Assembly (NCBI RefSeq): GCF_000380645.1
Contig: NZ_AQXZ01000019.1
Coordinates: 772,761-836,760, forward strand
Reading direction: 5' to 3'
Source: Smaragdicoccus niigatensis DSM 44881 = NBRC 103563
GTDB taxonomy: Bacteria; Actinomycetota; Actinomycetes; Mycobacteriales; Mycobacteriaceae
Length of the DNA: 64,000 nucleotides
Numbering within the stretch: position 1 is the first letter of the stretch; each line of letters opens with the position of its first letter. The notes below the pieces were generated by a model that was not told the origin of the DNA, searched no databases, and was given only the letters and a program-made list of their open reading frames with translations. A program made the position numbers and the translations under genes. Shown here piece after piece: positions 8,667-17,837 of the stretch.

Positions 8667-10070
8667 TCAGTCGAGATCGTCGTGCCGCATGAGCAGGCGC
8701 GCAGCCTCGACCACCGAGCCGCTGAGGGACGGGTAGACCGAGAATGTCTGCGCCAGGTCGGTCACCGTCAGGTTGTTCTGCACTGCCATGGCGATCGGGA
8801 GGATCAGTTCGGACGCCGTTGGCGCCACCACGACACCGCCGATGACGGTTCCGGTCGCCTGGCGGCAGAACACCTTGACGAAACCACGACGGATTCCGGA
8901 CATCTTCGCTCGCGGATTCGTGTTGAGCGGCAACATCACCGAACGCGCGGCGACCTCGCCGTTGTCGATGGCCGCCTGCGAGACACCGACAGTCGCGAGC
9001 TCCGGACGCGTGAACACCGCAGAGGCGACGGTCTTGAGCTTGATGGGCTGCACTCCCTCACCGAGAGCGTGGTACATCGCGATACGACCCTGCATCGCGG
9101 CCACCGATGCCAGCGGCAGCAGGCCGGTACAGTCTCCGGCTGCGTAAATGCCGGAGACGGCTGTCCGCGAGACCCGGTCGACGCGGAGGAATCCGCCCTT
9201 GTCGAGTTCGATGCCGACGTGCTCCAGGCCGAGACTGCGCGTATTCGGGACCGAACCGACCGTCATGAGCGCGTGCGATCCCTCGACCGTGCGGCCGTCC
9301 GCAAGCTCGACGACGATGCCGTCATCTGTGCGCCGAACCTTGTCCGCACGGGCATGCTTGACGAGTTCGATGCCGCGCTCGGCGAACTCCTCCTCGAGCA
9401 CGTGTGCGGCGTCCGCGTCTTCGTACGGCAGCACTCGGTCGCGGGAGGACACCAGCGTCACCTTGACACCCAATTCGGTATAGGCCGAAGCGAATTCGGC
9501 ACCGGTGACACCCGAGCCGACGACGACGAGGTGCGTCGGCTGCACCGTCAGGTCGTACAGCTGACGCCAGTTCAGGATGCGCTCGCCGTCGGGTTCCGAG
9601 CCGGGAAGGACACGCGGCGAGGCGCCGGTCGAAATCAGCACGACATCGGCCGTGACGACCTCGTCCGTACCGTCATGCTTTTGCACGTACACCTTGTGCG
9701 CGGCCAAGCCGATCGCGGAATCGCAGAAGCTCCCGTACCCCGCGAGAATCCGGACGCCGACGGACTCGAGCCGACTCCGCACATCCGAGGACTGCGCCTG
9801 GGCGAGCTGCTTGACGCGGAGGTTGATGTTCGGCACCTCGGCCTTGGCCTGCGAGATGTCGAGGTCGATGCCCACGCTCTTCGCGCGACGAAGAATCGTG
9901 AGCATGTTCGTCGAGGCGATGAACGTCTTCGACGGGACGCAGTCCCACAGCACGCACGCGCCGCCGAGACCATCGGAGTCGACGACCGTCACCTGGGCGC
10001 CGTGCAGCGCGGCAACGAGAGCCGCTTCGTATCCAGCCGGGCCTCCACCGATGATGACGATCCGCGGCAT
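8667..10070 (-). CDS. lpdA: LpdA-like NAD(P)H quinone reductase (pyridine nucleotide-disulfide oxidoreductase family)
   Basis: A 467-residue flavoprotein with the FAD motif GGGPAGYEAAL (residues 8-18), a second NAD(P)-binding GSGVTGAEFA motif and a C-terminal dimerisation domain. It resembles M. tuberculosis LpdA (Rv3303c), which reduces quinones and not lipoamide. Both cysteines of the disulfide site are present here (C39 and C44 in GGACVLWDCVPSK), but the catalytic His-Glu pair near the C-terminus is absent (SVYPSLSGSVVEAAR), so a true disulfide reductase is unlikely. The ATG at 10070 has an AAGGAG ribosome site. Confidence 0.9.
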   Translation of the reverse strand: MPRIVIIGGGPAGYEAALVAALHGAQVTVVDSDGLGGACVLWDCVPSKTFIASTNMLTILRRAKSVGIDLDISQAKAEVPNINLRVKQLAQAQSSDVRSRLESVGVRILAGYGSFCDSAIGLAAHKVYVQKHDGTDEVVTADVVLISTGASPRVLPGSEPDGERILNWRQLYDLTVQPTHLVVVGSGVTGAEFASAYTELGVKVTLVSSRDRVLPYEDADAAHVLEEEFAERGIELVKHARADKVRRTDDGIVVELADGRTVEGSHALMTVGSVPNTRSLGLEHVGIELDKGGFLRVDRVSRTAVSGIYAAGDCTGLLPLASVAAMQGRIAMYHALGEGVQPIKLKTVASAVFTRPELATVGVSQAAIDNGEVAARSVMLPLNTNPRAKMSGIRRGFVKVFCRQATGTVIGGVVVAPTASELILPIAMAVQNNLTVTDLAQTFSVYPSLSGSVVEAARLLMRHDDLD

Positions 10071-10253
10071 GGGGCTCTCCTTCCGGGGAGCGAGCGGCGA
10101 CTGCAAGAAGGTTCCGCACGCTGCGCTCTATCGAATTACGCTCCGTCCTAGTCTCCCGGTAACGGTGCGGATCCGGCAATCTGACTGGGATTCCTCACAT
10201 TCGGACGTTCTGAGCGGGGCCTGAGGAGACGCGTGTGAGTTAGTCTGACCGAC

Positions 10254-10718
10254 GTGCCGATGTATGCAGCCTATGGCTCGAACATGGACCCCGAGCAGAT
10301 GCTCAAACGCTGCCCCCATTCACCGATGGCGGGCACGGGTTGGTTGCATGACTGGCGTTTGACATTCGCAGGCGGTGACATCGGCTGGGAAGGCGCCCTG
10401 GCGACCGTGGTGCCCGAGGAGGGCGCGAAGGTCTTCGTCGTGCTCTACGACGTCCCTACCGAGGATGAAGAACGCCTCGACCGCTGGGAAGGCTCCGAGC
10501 TCGGCATTCACCGAAAGCTTCGCCTCCGCATCGATACGTACGAAGGCCCGGTTCTCGCGTGGCTGTACGTCATCGACGGCTATGAGGTCGGGATGCCCTC
10601 CGCTCGCTACCTCGGTGTGATGGCGGACGCGGCCGAGAAGGCCGGGGCTCCGAACGACTACATCCACCGGTTGCGCACGCGACCGAGCCGGAACGTCGGT
10701 CCGGGCAGCCTCGAGTAG
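10254..10718 (+). CDS. Gamma-glutamylcyclotransferase-fold family protein
   Basis: A 154-residue protein with the family's substrate loop YGSNM at residues 7-11 and a WEGSELGIHRK segment that carries the usual catalytic-glutamate position. Members cleave gamma-glutamyl peptides or are uncharacterised; the substrate is not deducible. It starts with GTG and is divergent from lpdA, matching the position of the M. tuberculosis Rv3304 relative. It ends five bases before the convergent amidohydrolase. Confidence 0.85.
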   Translation: MPMYAAYGSNMDPEQMLKRCPHSPMAGTGWLHDWRLTFAGGDIGWEGALATVVPEEGAKVFVVLYDVPTEDEERLDRWEGSELGIHRKLRLRIDTYEGPVLAWLYVIDGYEVGMPSARYLGVMADAAEKAGAPNDYIHRLRTRPSRNVGPGSLE

Positions 10719-10723
10719 TCGAG

Positions 10724-11887
10724 TTATCGAGCGCTCTCCAGCACCAGGTTCACCAAAACCTTGACGCCGACCTCGAGAGCACGTTCGTCGATCTGAAGGT
10801 CGGCCTGGTGCAGGTCGAAACGGCGGCCTTCACCCTTCCAGACGCCCAGTCGACCCATGGCGCCCGGAGCTTCTTCGAGGTACCACGAGAAGTCTTCGCC
10901 GCCGCCCGACTGCAGCGTGTCGGCAAGTGCGTCGGGACCCAGCGCGCGAATCGCCTCTTCGAAGATCCGAACCGAGTGTTCGTCGTTCACGACTGGCGGC
11001 ACGCCGCGGCGGTAGTCGAGCTTGTAATCGACGCCCGTGGGGGCGAGGAGTCCGGCGACGATGTCGCGTACGAGCGGCTCCATCCCAAGCCACGTCTCGT
11101 GATTTCCGGTGCGGACTGTTCCCACCAGACGGCCTGAGCGCGGGATCGCGTTGGCGGCCTGACCAGCGTTGATCGCTCCCCACACCATGACCGTGCTGGT
11201 CCGTGGGTCGACGCGACGGCTCAGCATGCCGGGGAGACCGGTGATGACGGTACCCATCGCGTAGATGAGGTCGGTCGTCAGATGGGGACGCGAGGTGTGC
11301 CCGCCCGGAGATTCGAAGTCGAGAACGACGGTATCTGCGGCGGAGGTGATCGGACCGACGCGGATTCCCACTCGCCCGACCTCGAGATGCGGGTCGCAGT
11401 GCAGCGCGAAGATGCGGCCGACCCCGTCCATGACACCCGCGGCGCAAGCGTCCAAAGCGCCGCCGGGCATGACTTCCTCAGCGGGCTGGAACAACAGGCG
11501 AACGCCGACTGGTAGATCTGCTGCGGCGAGCGCGAGCCCGGCCGCGAGAACCATCGCCGTGTGGGCGTCGTGCCCACACGCGTGCGAGATGCCCGGGATC
11601 GTGGAGGCGAACGGAAGGTTCGTGAACTCCTGCATCGGCAGGGCGTCCATGTCGCCGCGCAGGGCGACTCGTGGGCCGGTCGCGGGGCCGATGTCGCAGA
11701 TGAGGCCCGTTCCGCCCGGCAGGATCTTGGGCGTGAGCCCGTGCGCTTCGAGCACTCCTGCCACGAACGCGGTCGTCTGAAACTCGGTGCGCGCAAGCTC
11801 CGGATGCGCATGGAGATGCCGCCGCCATGCGATCAGGTCGCCGGTGTGCTGGGCCAGCCAGGACTCAGCGATGTCGGACACCCACAC
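10724..11887 (-). CDS. M20 family metallo-amidohydrolase (AmiA/AmiB1 type)
   Basis: A 387-residue hydrolase of the M20D branch, related to N-acyl-amino-acid and IAA-amino-acid hydrolases. Family motifs are intact: RRHLHAHPEL (residues 22-31), RGDMDALP, SHACGHDAHTAM with metal ligands, FQPAEE with the catalytic glutamate, and GGGEDFSWY. In mycobacteria one or two such genes (amiA1, amiB1) sit at this place; here there is one. Substrate unknown. It is divergent from the nucleoside phosphorylase. Confidence 0.92.
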   Translation of the reverse strand: MWVSDIAESWLAQHTGDLIAWRRHLHAHPELARTEFQTTAFVAGVLEAHGLTPKILPGGTGLICDIGPATGPRVALRGDMDALPMQEFTNLPFASTIPGISHACGHDAHTAMVLAAGLALAAADLPVGVRLLFQPAEEVMPGGALDACAAGVMDGVGRIFALHCDPHLEVGRVGIRVGPITSAADTVVLDFESPGGHTSRPHLTTDLIYAMGTVITGLPGMLSRRVDPRTSTVMVWGAINAGQAANAIPRSGRLVGTVRTGNHETWLGMEPLVRDIVAGLLAPTGVDYKLDYRRGVPPVVNDEHSVRIFEEAIRALGPDALADTLQSGGGEDFSWYLEEAPGAMGRLGVWKGEGRRFDLHQADLQIDERALEVGVKVLVNLVLESAR

Positions 11888-11994
11888 CCCTCCAGATCAC
11901 TCCAACGTGACATGTCTCGGCTTGCAACGATATCCCGCCACGATGAGCGCGTCTGAGACATCCCGCCGGATTGGGCGCGCTCTAAAGTGACCAT

Positions 11995-12777
11995 ATGCAG
12001 ATGCCCGACCTCATCGCGGCCGAAATCGCTCGACGCATGGGAGTTCCGCGTCATGACGTGGCAATCGTGCTCGGATCGGGCTGGCGGAGCGCGGTCGAGG
12101 TGTTCGGTCCCGGCTGGCGGACGATGCCAGTCAACGACGTCCCCGGCTTGATCCCACCATCGGCGGCCGGGCATGGCGGCGAGATCCGTTCGGTGCGCGT
12201 CGGCGAGCAGAACGTGCTCATCTTTCTCGGTCGCGTCCACCAGTACGAAGGCCACACTCCAGAACAGGTTGCGCTGCCCGTTCAGGCCGCCTGCGCGGCC
12301 GGCGCGAAGACCGTGATCCTCACCAACGCCGCCGGTGGCATTCGGCCCGGGATGGCCGTCGGAGACTGCGTGCTCATCAGCGACCACATCAACCTGCTGG
12401 GCGGTTCTCCCCTGGTTGGCCCGCAGTTCATCGACCTCACCGAGGCCTACTCGAAGCACCTGCGCGAACTCGCCCACGCGATCGACCCATCGCTCACCGA
12501 AGGTGTCTACGCAGGCATGCGCGGACCGCAATACGAGACGCCCGCGGAAATCCGCATGCTGCAGACCATCGGCGCGGACCTCGTCGGAATGTCGACGGTG
12601 TACGAGACGATCGCCGCACGCGCGGCGGGTGCCGAAGTGCTCGGCATCTCCCTCGTCACGAACCTCGCGGCCGGACTCGGCGAGAGCGGCCTCGACCACG
12701 CCGATGTTCTCGCCGCCGGTCGCGGCAACGCCGACAGCCTCGGCGAGCTGCTGCACTCGATCGTGAGTGCACTGTGA
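11995..12777 (+). CDS. punA: Purine-nucleoside phosphorylase (trimeric type)
   Basis: Phosphorolyses inosine and guanosine to base plus ribose 1-phosphate. The 260-residue protein has the trimeric-PNP motifs VLGSGW, a phosphate/ribose histidine in [18 protein letters not shown], and [13 protein letters not shown] with the purine-site glutamate. Called deoD in M. tuberculosis. Ribose 1-phosphate can enter metabolism through the phosphopentomutase activity possibly offered by the next gene. Its stop overlaps the small reading frame of an interspersed repeat by GTGA. Confidence 0.94.
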   Translation: MQMPDLIAAEIARRMGVPRHDVAIVLGSGWRSAVEVFGPGWRTMPVNDVPGLIPPSAAGHGGEIRSVRVGEQNVLIFLGRVHQYEGHTPEQVALPVQAACAAGAKTVILTNAAGGIRPGMAVGDCVLISDHINLLGGSPLVGPQFIDLTEAYSKHLRELAHAIDPSLTEGVYAGMRGPQYETPAEIRMLQTIGADLVGMSTVYETIAARAAGAEVLGISLVTNLAAGLGESGLDHADVLAAGRGNADSLGELLHSIVSAL

Positions 12778-12905
12778 GTGGGCCGGGTGACGGCTGGACT
12801 GAGGAGTCGAGGGCTGCGAGGAACGAGCGGCCTGAGCAACGAGGGAAGGCGGCGCCCTTAGGGCCCGCGAACCGCCTGAGCGAGCGAAGGCAGAAGACAC
12901 TGTGA
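12774..12905 (+). repeat. MIRU-like interspersed repeat, copy A, carrying a 43-codon overlapping frame
   Basis: This unit fills the gap between the nucleoside phosphorylase and pmmB and closely resembles 27109-27240 (91 of the first 108 positions identical by my hand count, ungapped). It has an in-frame small reading frame, beginning [16 protein letters not shown], whose GTG overlaps the upstream stop (GTGA at 12774-12777) and whose TGA overlaps the pmmB GTG (GTGA at 12902-12905). Mycobacterial MIRUs are described with this overlapping arrangement. It may preserve translational coupling across the operon or encode a peptide. Confidence 0.7.
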
Positions 12906-14347
12906 CTAACTTGCGGTTCGGCACGGCCGGCATCCGCGGACCCATGCAGGCTGGTCCGGACGGGATGAACATCGACGTCGTCATCACGACGACTGCGGCG
13001 ATCTGTGCCTGGCTTCGCGACCGCTGTCTCGGCGGCGGAACCGTCGTCGTCGGGTTCGATGCCCGACATCAGTCGCGCGAGTTCGCCACCGCCGCGGCAG
13101 AGGTGTTCGCGGGCGCCGGATTCAAGGTGGTGGCGTTACCGCGCCCCCTCCCCACTCCCGTGACCGCCTTCGCCGTGAAGAAGCTCGACGCGGTCGCCGG
13201 TGTGCAGATCACCGCATCGCACAACCCCAAGGGAGACAACGGCTACAAGGTCTACGTCAGCGGCGGCACCCAACTCAACGTGCCCGCGGACCGCGAGATC
13301 GAGCAGTTGATGGGTCAGGAGGGGCCGGTCGATTCGGTGCCTCGCACGCCGGTCACGCACGCCGATGACAGCCTCTTCAACGACTACCTCGAACGGGTCT
13401 CGAGCCTCGCCCGCGGCGAGCACCGCGACTTGCGAATCGCGGTCACGGCGCTGCACGGGGTGGGCGGCGGACCGCTGGTCCGCGCCTTGACCAAAGCCGG
13501 GTTCCATGACGTGAGAGCGGTTGTCGCACAGCAGGAACCGAACCCGGACTTCCCCACGGTCGACTTCCCGAATCCGGAGGAGTACGGCACGTCGGACAAG
13601 CTCATCTCGCTCGCCAAGGAGATGCAGGCCGATCTCGCCATCGCCCTCGATCCCGACGCCGACCGCTGCGCCGCCGCCATTCCCGCACCGGGAGGCTGGC
13701 GAAAGCTGACCGGCGATGAGGTCGGCGCCCTTCTCGGCGACTTCATCCTCGAGACAGCTGCGCCGGATTCACTCGTGGCTACATCGGTGGTCTCGTCACG
13801 CCTGCTCGGCAAGATCGCCGCCGCCCGCGGCGCGCGATACGCCGAGACGCTGACCGGATTCAAGTGGCTGGCCCGAACCGGCCCGGGGCTCGTCTTCGCG
13901 TATGAAGAGGCGATCGGCTATTGCGTCGACCCGGCCGCTGTCCGGGACAAGGACGGCATCTCGGCAGCGGTCGTGCTCGCCTGTCTGGCGGCTCGAACGA
14001 AAGCCGAACACCGCGGGCTCGCCGATCGCCTCGCTGACCTCGATGCCGAATTCGGAATCCATCGGACTGACCAGGTCTCGCGATGGACCGAATCGGCAGC
14101 CGAGGCGATGACCAAGCTGCGGACGAATCCCCCGACGGAACTCTGCGGCGAACCGGTGATGCTCACGGATCTGTCGGCGGTGCGCGGACCCCTGCGCACG
14201 GATGCACTCGTGTTCGAGGGCGAGACAGTTCGCGTCGTGGTCCGGCCATCCGGCACTGAACCCAAGCTCAAGTGCTATCTGGAGGCGACGGGACCGGATG
14301 CCGCGATGAACCTCAAGCAGCTCGGCGATTACTGCGCGTCGATCTAA
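12902..14347 (+). CDS. pmmB: Phosphomannomutase/phosphoglucomutase family enzyme
   Basis: Alpha-D-phosphohexomutase of 481 residues. The phosphoserine loop [16 protein letters not shown], the metal loop DPDADR, the sugar-specificity loop YEEAIGY and the phosphate-binding [12 protein letters not shown] are all present. The ortholog by position is M. tuberculosis pmmB (Rv3308). Neighbouring nucleoside genes leave phosphopentomutase as an alternative main activity. The GTG start overlaps the end of the interspersed repeat frame; no independent ribosome site is evident, so coupling is likely. Confidence 0.92.
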   Translation: MTNLRFGTAGIRGPMQAGPDGMNIDVVITTTAAICAWLRDRCLGGGTVVVGFDARHQSREFATAAAEVFAGAGFKVVALPRPLPTPVTAFAVKKLDAVAGVQITASHNPKGDNGYKVYVSGGTQLNVPADREIEQLMGQEGPVDSVPRTPVTHADDSLFNDYLERVSSLARGEHRDLRIAVTALHGVGGGPLVRALTKAGFHDVRAVVAQQEPNPDFPTVDFPNPEEYGTSDKLISLAKEMQADLAIALDPDADRCAAAIPAPGGWRKLTGDEVGALLGDFILETAAPDSLVATSVVSSRLLGKIAAARGARYAETLTGFKWLARTGPGLVFAYEEAIGYCVDPAAVRDKDGISAAVVLACLAARTKAEHRGLADRLADLDAEFGIHRTDQVSRWTESAAEAMTKLRTNPPTELCGEPVMLTDLSAVRGPLRTDALVFEGETVRVVVRPSGTEPKLKCYLEATGPDAAMNLKQLGDYCASI

Positions 14348-14967
14348 CGCGGCCCGAACTGCCGATCGCCCGCGTCGCCGAGCCCCGGGACGATGTATGC
14401 GTTCTCGTTGAGATGCGAGTCGACCGCTGCGGTCACCAAGGTCAGCGGATGCTCGGAGGCATCGAGCGCGTCGATTCCCTCCGGCGACGACACCGCGCAC
14501 AGTGCGGTGATGTCCCGTGCCCCGCGCTTGACGAGCAGTTCGATGACGTGCAGCAACGAGCCGCCGGTCGCGAGCATCGGGTCGAGAACGAACACCGGAA
14601 CGTCGGACAGGTCGGCCGGCAGCGAGACCATGTAGACGTGGGCCTCATGCGTTTCCTCGTCCCGCGCGAGACCCACAAACCCGACGTGCGCTTCGGGAAT
14701 CAGCGCACTGGCCTGGTCGACCATCCCCAACCCCGCACGCAGCACGGGGACGAGCAACGGCGGATTCGCGACTCTGGTTCCAACGGCCGGGCCGACCGGC
14801 GTCCGCATTTCGAAGCGCTCGGTTGCCAGGTCGCGAGTCGCTTCGAAAACGAGCATCCGGGTCAGTTCGGCAAGGGCCCCCCGGAATGCGGCATTCCCAG
14901 TACGTTCGTCGCGCATCGTGGTGAGAAGGGCGGCCGCCAACGGGTGATCGAGAACCAGGGTTCGCAT
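14344..14967 (-). CDS. upp: Uracil phosphoribosyltransferase
   Basis: Salvages uracil to UMP with PRPP. The 207-residue protein has the PRPP loop DPMLATGGS, the [10 protein letters not shown] segment and the C-terminal uracil site [15 protein letters not shown]. The ATG at 14967 gives the standard N-terminus ([10 protein letters not shown]) and normal length; the extension upstream is not used. Its stop overlaps the convergent pmmB stop (CTAA at 14344-14347), and it is divergent from a TetR gene. Confidence 0.96.
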   Translation of the reverse strand: MRTLVLDHPLAAALLTTMRDERTGNAAFRGALAELTRMLVFEATRDLATERFEMRTPVGPAVGTRVANPPLLVPVLRAGLGMVDQASALIPEAHVGFVGLARDEETHEAHVYMVSLPADLSDVPVFVLDPMLATGGSLLHVIELLVKRGARDITALCAVSSPEGIDALDASEHPLTLVTAAVDSHLNENAYIVPGLGDAGDRQFGPR

Positions 14968-15026
14968 AGCTGAAATGCTAGTGTGCCCGCAGTCACTGGC
15001 GATCCCAGAAGGAAGGCAGGACATCC

Positions 15027-15632
15027 ATGTCAGACCACAAGTCGGGCCTTATTTCGCATATTCCTTACGCCGTCGCGGCGCGCAATCTGCTGCGCGACTC
15101 GGTGCTCGGTGCGGTTCACGAGCTGAGCCGTTCCAACGGCTGGGCCGCAACGACCATCGCCGCGATCGCCGTGCAGTCCGGAGTCAGCCGCCAGACGATC
15201 TACAAGGAATTCGGCACCCGCCAGTCCTTGGCCGAGGCGTACATCGTGCATCGCGTCGATTGGCAACTCGACCGGATGCAGAAGGTCTTCGACACCACCG
15301 AGGGTGACCTCGAAGCCCGCATCCGCGCTGCCCTCGCCACCATCTTCGACTTCATCGACGAACCGCTCATCCACATGACGCTGGAAGGCGGCCGAATCGG
15401 CTCGGAAGACCTGGTCAGCCTCCTGAAAGAGACGAACGCGCTCGCGACTCGGAGAGTCGGAGCGATCGTCAAGACCCTCGTGCCCGACCTGTCCGACGCC
15501 GAAACCATCATCGCCGCCGACACCCTGGTGCGGGTCGCTGTCACGCACGCCATCGCCCCGATTCTGAGCCGCGAGGAAGCCATTCATCGCATGGTGTGGG
15601 TTGCGATGCGGCTTCTTCCCGACCGCGTGTGA
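15027..15632 (+). CDS. TetR family transcriptional regulator
   Basis: A 201-residue one-domain repressor type: the N-terminal helix-turn-helix spans about residues 36-58 ([26 protein letters not shown]), followed by a helical ligand-binding domain. A ribosome site AAGGAAGG precedes the ATG. It is divergent from upp with only 59 bases between starts; the target could be itself, upp, or distant genes. The ligand is unknown. It marks the left edge of the accessory block. Confidence 0.88.
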   Translation: MSDHKSGLISHIPYAVAARNLLRDSVLGAVHELSRSNGWAATTIAAIAVQSGVSRQTIYKEFGTRQSLAEAYIVHRVDWQLDRMQKVFDTTEGDLEARIRAALATIFDFIDEPLIHMTLEGGRIGSEDLVSLLKETNALATRRVGAIVKTLVPDLSDAETIIAADTLVRVAVTHAIAPILSREEAIHRMVWVAMRLLPDRV

Positions 15633-15649
15633 TCAGCCGACTCGAAGCG

Positions 15650-15796
15650 TCACTTCCAGTGACCTCCGTGCTGACTGCACACGACGCCGCTGTTGTCGCA
15701 CTTGTTGCAACTCAGGCGGCCGAAGATGCCCGACGCCCGTCCCCCGTTACAGGCCTGGCAGTCGTGCAGTGGGCGACCACATTTCTTACATTTCAT
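15650..15796 (-). CDS. DnaJ-like zinc-finger mini-protein, 48 aa
   Basis: Seven cysteines and two late histidines are packed in 48 residues: CKKC (3-6), CQAC followed by NGG (13-19), CNKC (30-33), C40 and H43. The CxxC-x-G spacing resembles repeats of the DnaJ cysteine-rich domain. The ATG at 15796 has the ribosome site AAAGGAG. It is the last gene of the Hsp70/FtsK operon and overlaps its neighbour by 11 bases. Since the operon's J-like protein lacks a zinc finger, this may be a separated cysteine-rich partner; that is inference. Confidence 0.7.
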   Translation of the reverse strand: MKCKKCGRPLHDCQACNGGRASGIFGRLSCNKCDNSGVVCSQHGGHWK

Positions 15797-16175
15797 GGCT
15801 ACTCCTTTGGTGTGGATTGTCGAAGTTGGAGAGAACGTGAGCAACAGCCTCTGCGGACGGCGGGTTTGGGGTGAACGTCCGCTGCGTCAGGTAGTCCAGA
15901 AACTCTTGGCCTGGACTGAGGAGATGGTTTTCGACGTAATAAAGCAGCGTGTCGTCCCACGACCACTCGTTATCGCAGCGGGTTGACAGCCCGACCAAAG
16001 CCAGCACGGAAGAGTCCAGTACGTCGCGAACGCGCGCTGTCGTCGCGACAACGACCCGTCCAGCGCGCAGATAGTCCACGACCCGCCGTGCCGTGGCGGC
16101 GTCGATCCGCGGGTGATCCGTGGCAATACGCGGTAGGCCGTCCGGGCCGATAGTCCAGATGGATGCGTGCCTCAT
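15786..16175 (-). CDS. Hypothetical protein, 129 aa, candidate immunity or partner protein
   Basis: No domain recognised. The protein has a small alpha/beta look with a central VVDYLRAGRVVVATTARVRDVLD segment and a WSWDDTLLYYVENHLLSP stretch, a pattern I associate with unannotated actinobacterial proteins. It overlaps the upstream caspase-like gene by ATGA, the usual layout of a tightly paired partner. If the neighbour is a toxic protease-like effector, this is the natural antidote candidate; nothing in the sequence proves it. Confidence 0.65.
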   Translation of the reverse strand: MRHASIWTIGPDGLPRIATDHPRIDAATARRVVDYLRAGRVVVATTARVRDVLDSSVLALVGLSTRCDNEWSWDDTLLYYVENHLLSPGQEFLDYLTQRTFTPNPPSAEAVAHVLSNFDNPHQRSSHEM

Positions 16176-16954
16176 GTGCGTGAACTCCTCGGTTGGAAGG
16201 TCTGCCAGCTGCCACCGGACGGGTCCGGTCCGGTTCGTCCGTGAATGTCAGTGACCGGATCGGCGACAACGGGCGGCCGGCCGTCCGCGAAACTCCACAC
16301 CGCTCGATCTGGCGCGGTGACGGGGACGCCGAGAATGTCGGCCAGGTCCTGGGCAAAACTTCCCGCACCGGTGTGGCAGGCGAACAACCGAATCGGCGAG
16401 CCATCCCAACCGGTCCCGCGAACCACCGTTGCGAACTCGGCCACCGTAAGGTCCGTCCAGTTGCCGTCCGAGTCGCACAACGACACCGAATCGGGCGTGC
16501 CGTGGATGTCCAGCACGTACTCACCGGGATACGCAGGCACGTCATTGCTAGCGGCTCGAAACCTGGGGTCCCAAGCGTAGAAGAACGCCGAGCCCACCGC
16601 CGTCGAGAATTCGGCGCCAATGAATTCCAACTGGGCATTACTCAGCGGGGTGACAACGCTGCCTGCGCTGCCACCGGTGGCACTCGCTGGCCCAGCTAGA
16701 TTCGTCAGGTAGCGCCGGGCCGAGTCGGCTGACTCGGTCAGTCGTTCAGCAGCGTTGACACACGACCGCGCCGCTGCATCGAGAGCCGCAAGGGCGACGT
16801 CGAGCGACGGGTCGGCGGAAACCGACGCCGATTGCCAGATCAAGTCTCTCGTTCTGTCAATCGTGGAACCCCGGCGAACGAGTTCCACCGACACCGCCCG
16901 AGCGTCAGTCTCGATTCCGCTCAGTGCGCCAACGAGCTCGTCTAGAAGACTCAC
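16172..16954 (-). CDS. Helical protein with C-terminal caspase-like (clan CD) domain, candidate effector
   Basis: A 260-residue protein. Residues 1-90 are alpha-helical and resemble WXG100/LXG-type export modules; 90-105 is a Gly/Ser/Thr linker. Residues 140-225 have the order of clan CD peptidase-like domains in polymorphic toxins: a strand ending in H151-G152 (VLDIHGTPD), a SPIRLFACHTG strand with C193, then FAQDLADILGVPVTAP. His-Gly followed by Ala-Cys suits a caspase-like dyad. Activity is unproven; it could also be an inactive scaffold. It starts with GTG six bases after the WXG100-sized gene. No signal peptide or membrane segment. Confidence 0.7.
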   Translation of the reverse strand: MSLLDELVGALSGIETDARAVSVELVRRGSTIDRTRDLIWQSASVSADPSLDVALAALDAAARSCVNAAERLTESADSARRYLTNLAGPASATGGSAGSVVTPLSNAQLEFIGAEFSTAVGSAFFYAWDPRFRAASNDVPAYPGEYVLDIHGTPDSVSLCDSDGNWTDLTVAEFATVVRGTGWDGSPIRLFACHTGAGSFAQDLADILGVPVTAPDRAVWSFADGRPPVVADPVTDIHGRTGPDPSGGSWQTFQPRSSRT

Positions 16955-16960
16955 CGACTG

Positions 16961-17221
16961 CTAGATCGAGGAGGCATAGCGATGCGCCACCTGTGCGGCC
17001 TGTTGCAGCGCCACGATTGCCTGGTCCAACTGACGTTCGGCGGCCTGCAACGCCTGCACCATGTCCTTGTCGACGTTCTGCGCGCTTCCGCCGATTGTCG
17101 CGGTCACCTGGCCGACAGCTTGGCCGAACTTCGACTTGAAACCCGCGAGCCCCTGCGCGGTGGTCTTTGCGTCGTTTCCGACGGCGGCAATGTGCTGCTT
17201 GAGCTGGGTTAACTGTGACAT
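16961..17221 (-). CDS. WXG100-sized helical protein, 86 aa
   Basis: Two long helices, about residues 5-40 and 48-82, with a glycine-rich turn (VTATIGGSAQN) between them, as in the helical hairpins of ESAT-6/WXG100 proteins. The WXG motif itself is missing, so membership is structural inference. The ATG has the ribosome site GGAGAG. It lies between a membrane-tail-anchored coiled-coil protein and the caspase-like protein, downstream of an FtsK/EccC-type ATPase, which is the setting expected of a carrier or substrate. Confidence 0.7.
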   Translation of the reverse strand: MSQLTQLKQHIAAVGNDAKTTAQGLAGFKSKFGQAVGQVTATIGGSAQNVDKDMVQALQAAERQLDQAIVALQQAAQVAHRYASSI

Positions 17222-17246
17222 CTTCTCTCCTTGTTTGGTCGAGCTC

Positions 17247-17837
17247 TCACAGCACGACAGCGGCCAGAACGGCCGTGACGATGAGCAAGACGATGATTGC
17301 GATCACGACGTACGCGACCGACGCCGACTGGTTTGCTTCCTGGGTTGTTGAGCGTGCGGGTTCAGCAGTCACAGCGGGCTCCGAAGTTCGAGCCTGAAGG
17401 CGTGCTTGGCGAGCCCGTAGTGCGTCCGCGGCGCGGTTCGCTGCTTCGCCGGCAGCGGCGTCGGCAGCAGCCCTTTCCCGATCCGCGATACGGGCGGATC
17501 GATTGATCTGCTGCGCGAGCGAACGAGCTCCTTCACATGCGGACGCGAACGCCGCCTGTGCGTCTCCCAGGCTCGACGGCGATGCGCCCGCCGGGCGTAC
17601 GAGATTCGGGAGCCCAACCCCGAGCTCAGCCAAGGACGTCGCAACCTGCCGATATTCCTTGGCAGAGGCGTCGCGCAGTGCTTGATAGCGCGCCGACGTT
17701 CGCTCGCGCTCGCGAGCGAACTGCGCGGTCTCGCGAGTGGAGTCCTGGTCGGCAACGCTCAACTGCTGGCGAAACGCTTCCGGCAGGTCAAGCACAGCAT
17801 CGATGGCAGCAAGATAGCGCTGGTAGGAGTCGGTCAC
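17247..17837 (-). CDS. Tail-anchored coiled-coil protein
   Basis: A 196-residue protein. About residues 20-160 are charged and helical with Ala/Arg/Glu-rich coiled coil, and the last 24 residues form one strongly hydrophobic helix (SVAYVVIAIIVLLIVTAVLA) with no tail after it. There is no signal peptide, so it is most likely C-terminally anchored in the membrane with its body in the cytoplasm. The GTG at 17837 overlaps the ATPase stop by GTGA. It could dock the soluble ATPase at the membrane. Confidence 0.75.
   Translation of the reverse strand: MTDSYQRYLAAIDAVLDLPEAFRQQLSVADQDSTRETAQFARERERTSARYQALRDASAKEYRQVATSLAELGVGLPNLVRPAGASPSSLGDAQAAFASACEGARSLAQQINRSARIADRERAAADAAAGEAANRAADALRARQARLQARTSEPAVTAEPARSTTQEANQSASVAYVVIAIIVLLIVTAVLAAVVL

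Noticed and set aside
15911-15923. Third copy of the interspersed repeat (CTGGACTGAGGAG)
   Set aside because: Only 13 bases match, inside a gene, with no flanking similarity; chance identity.
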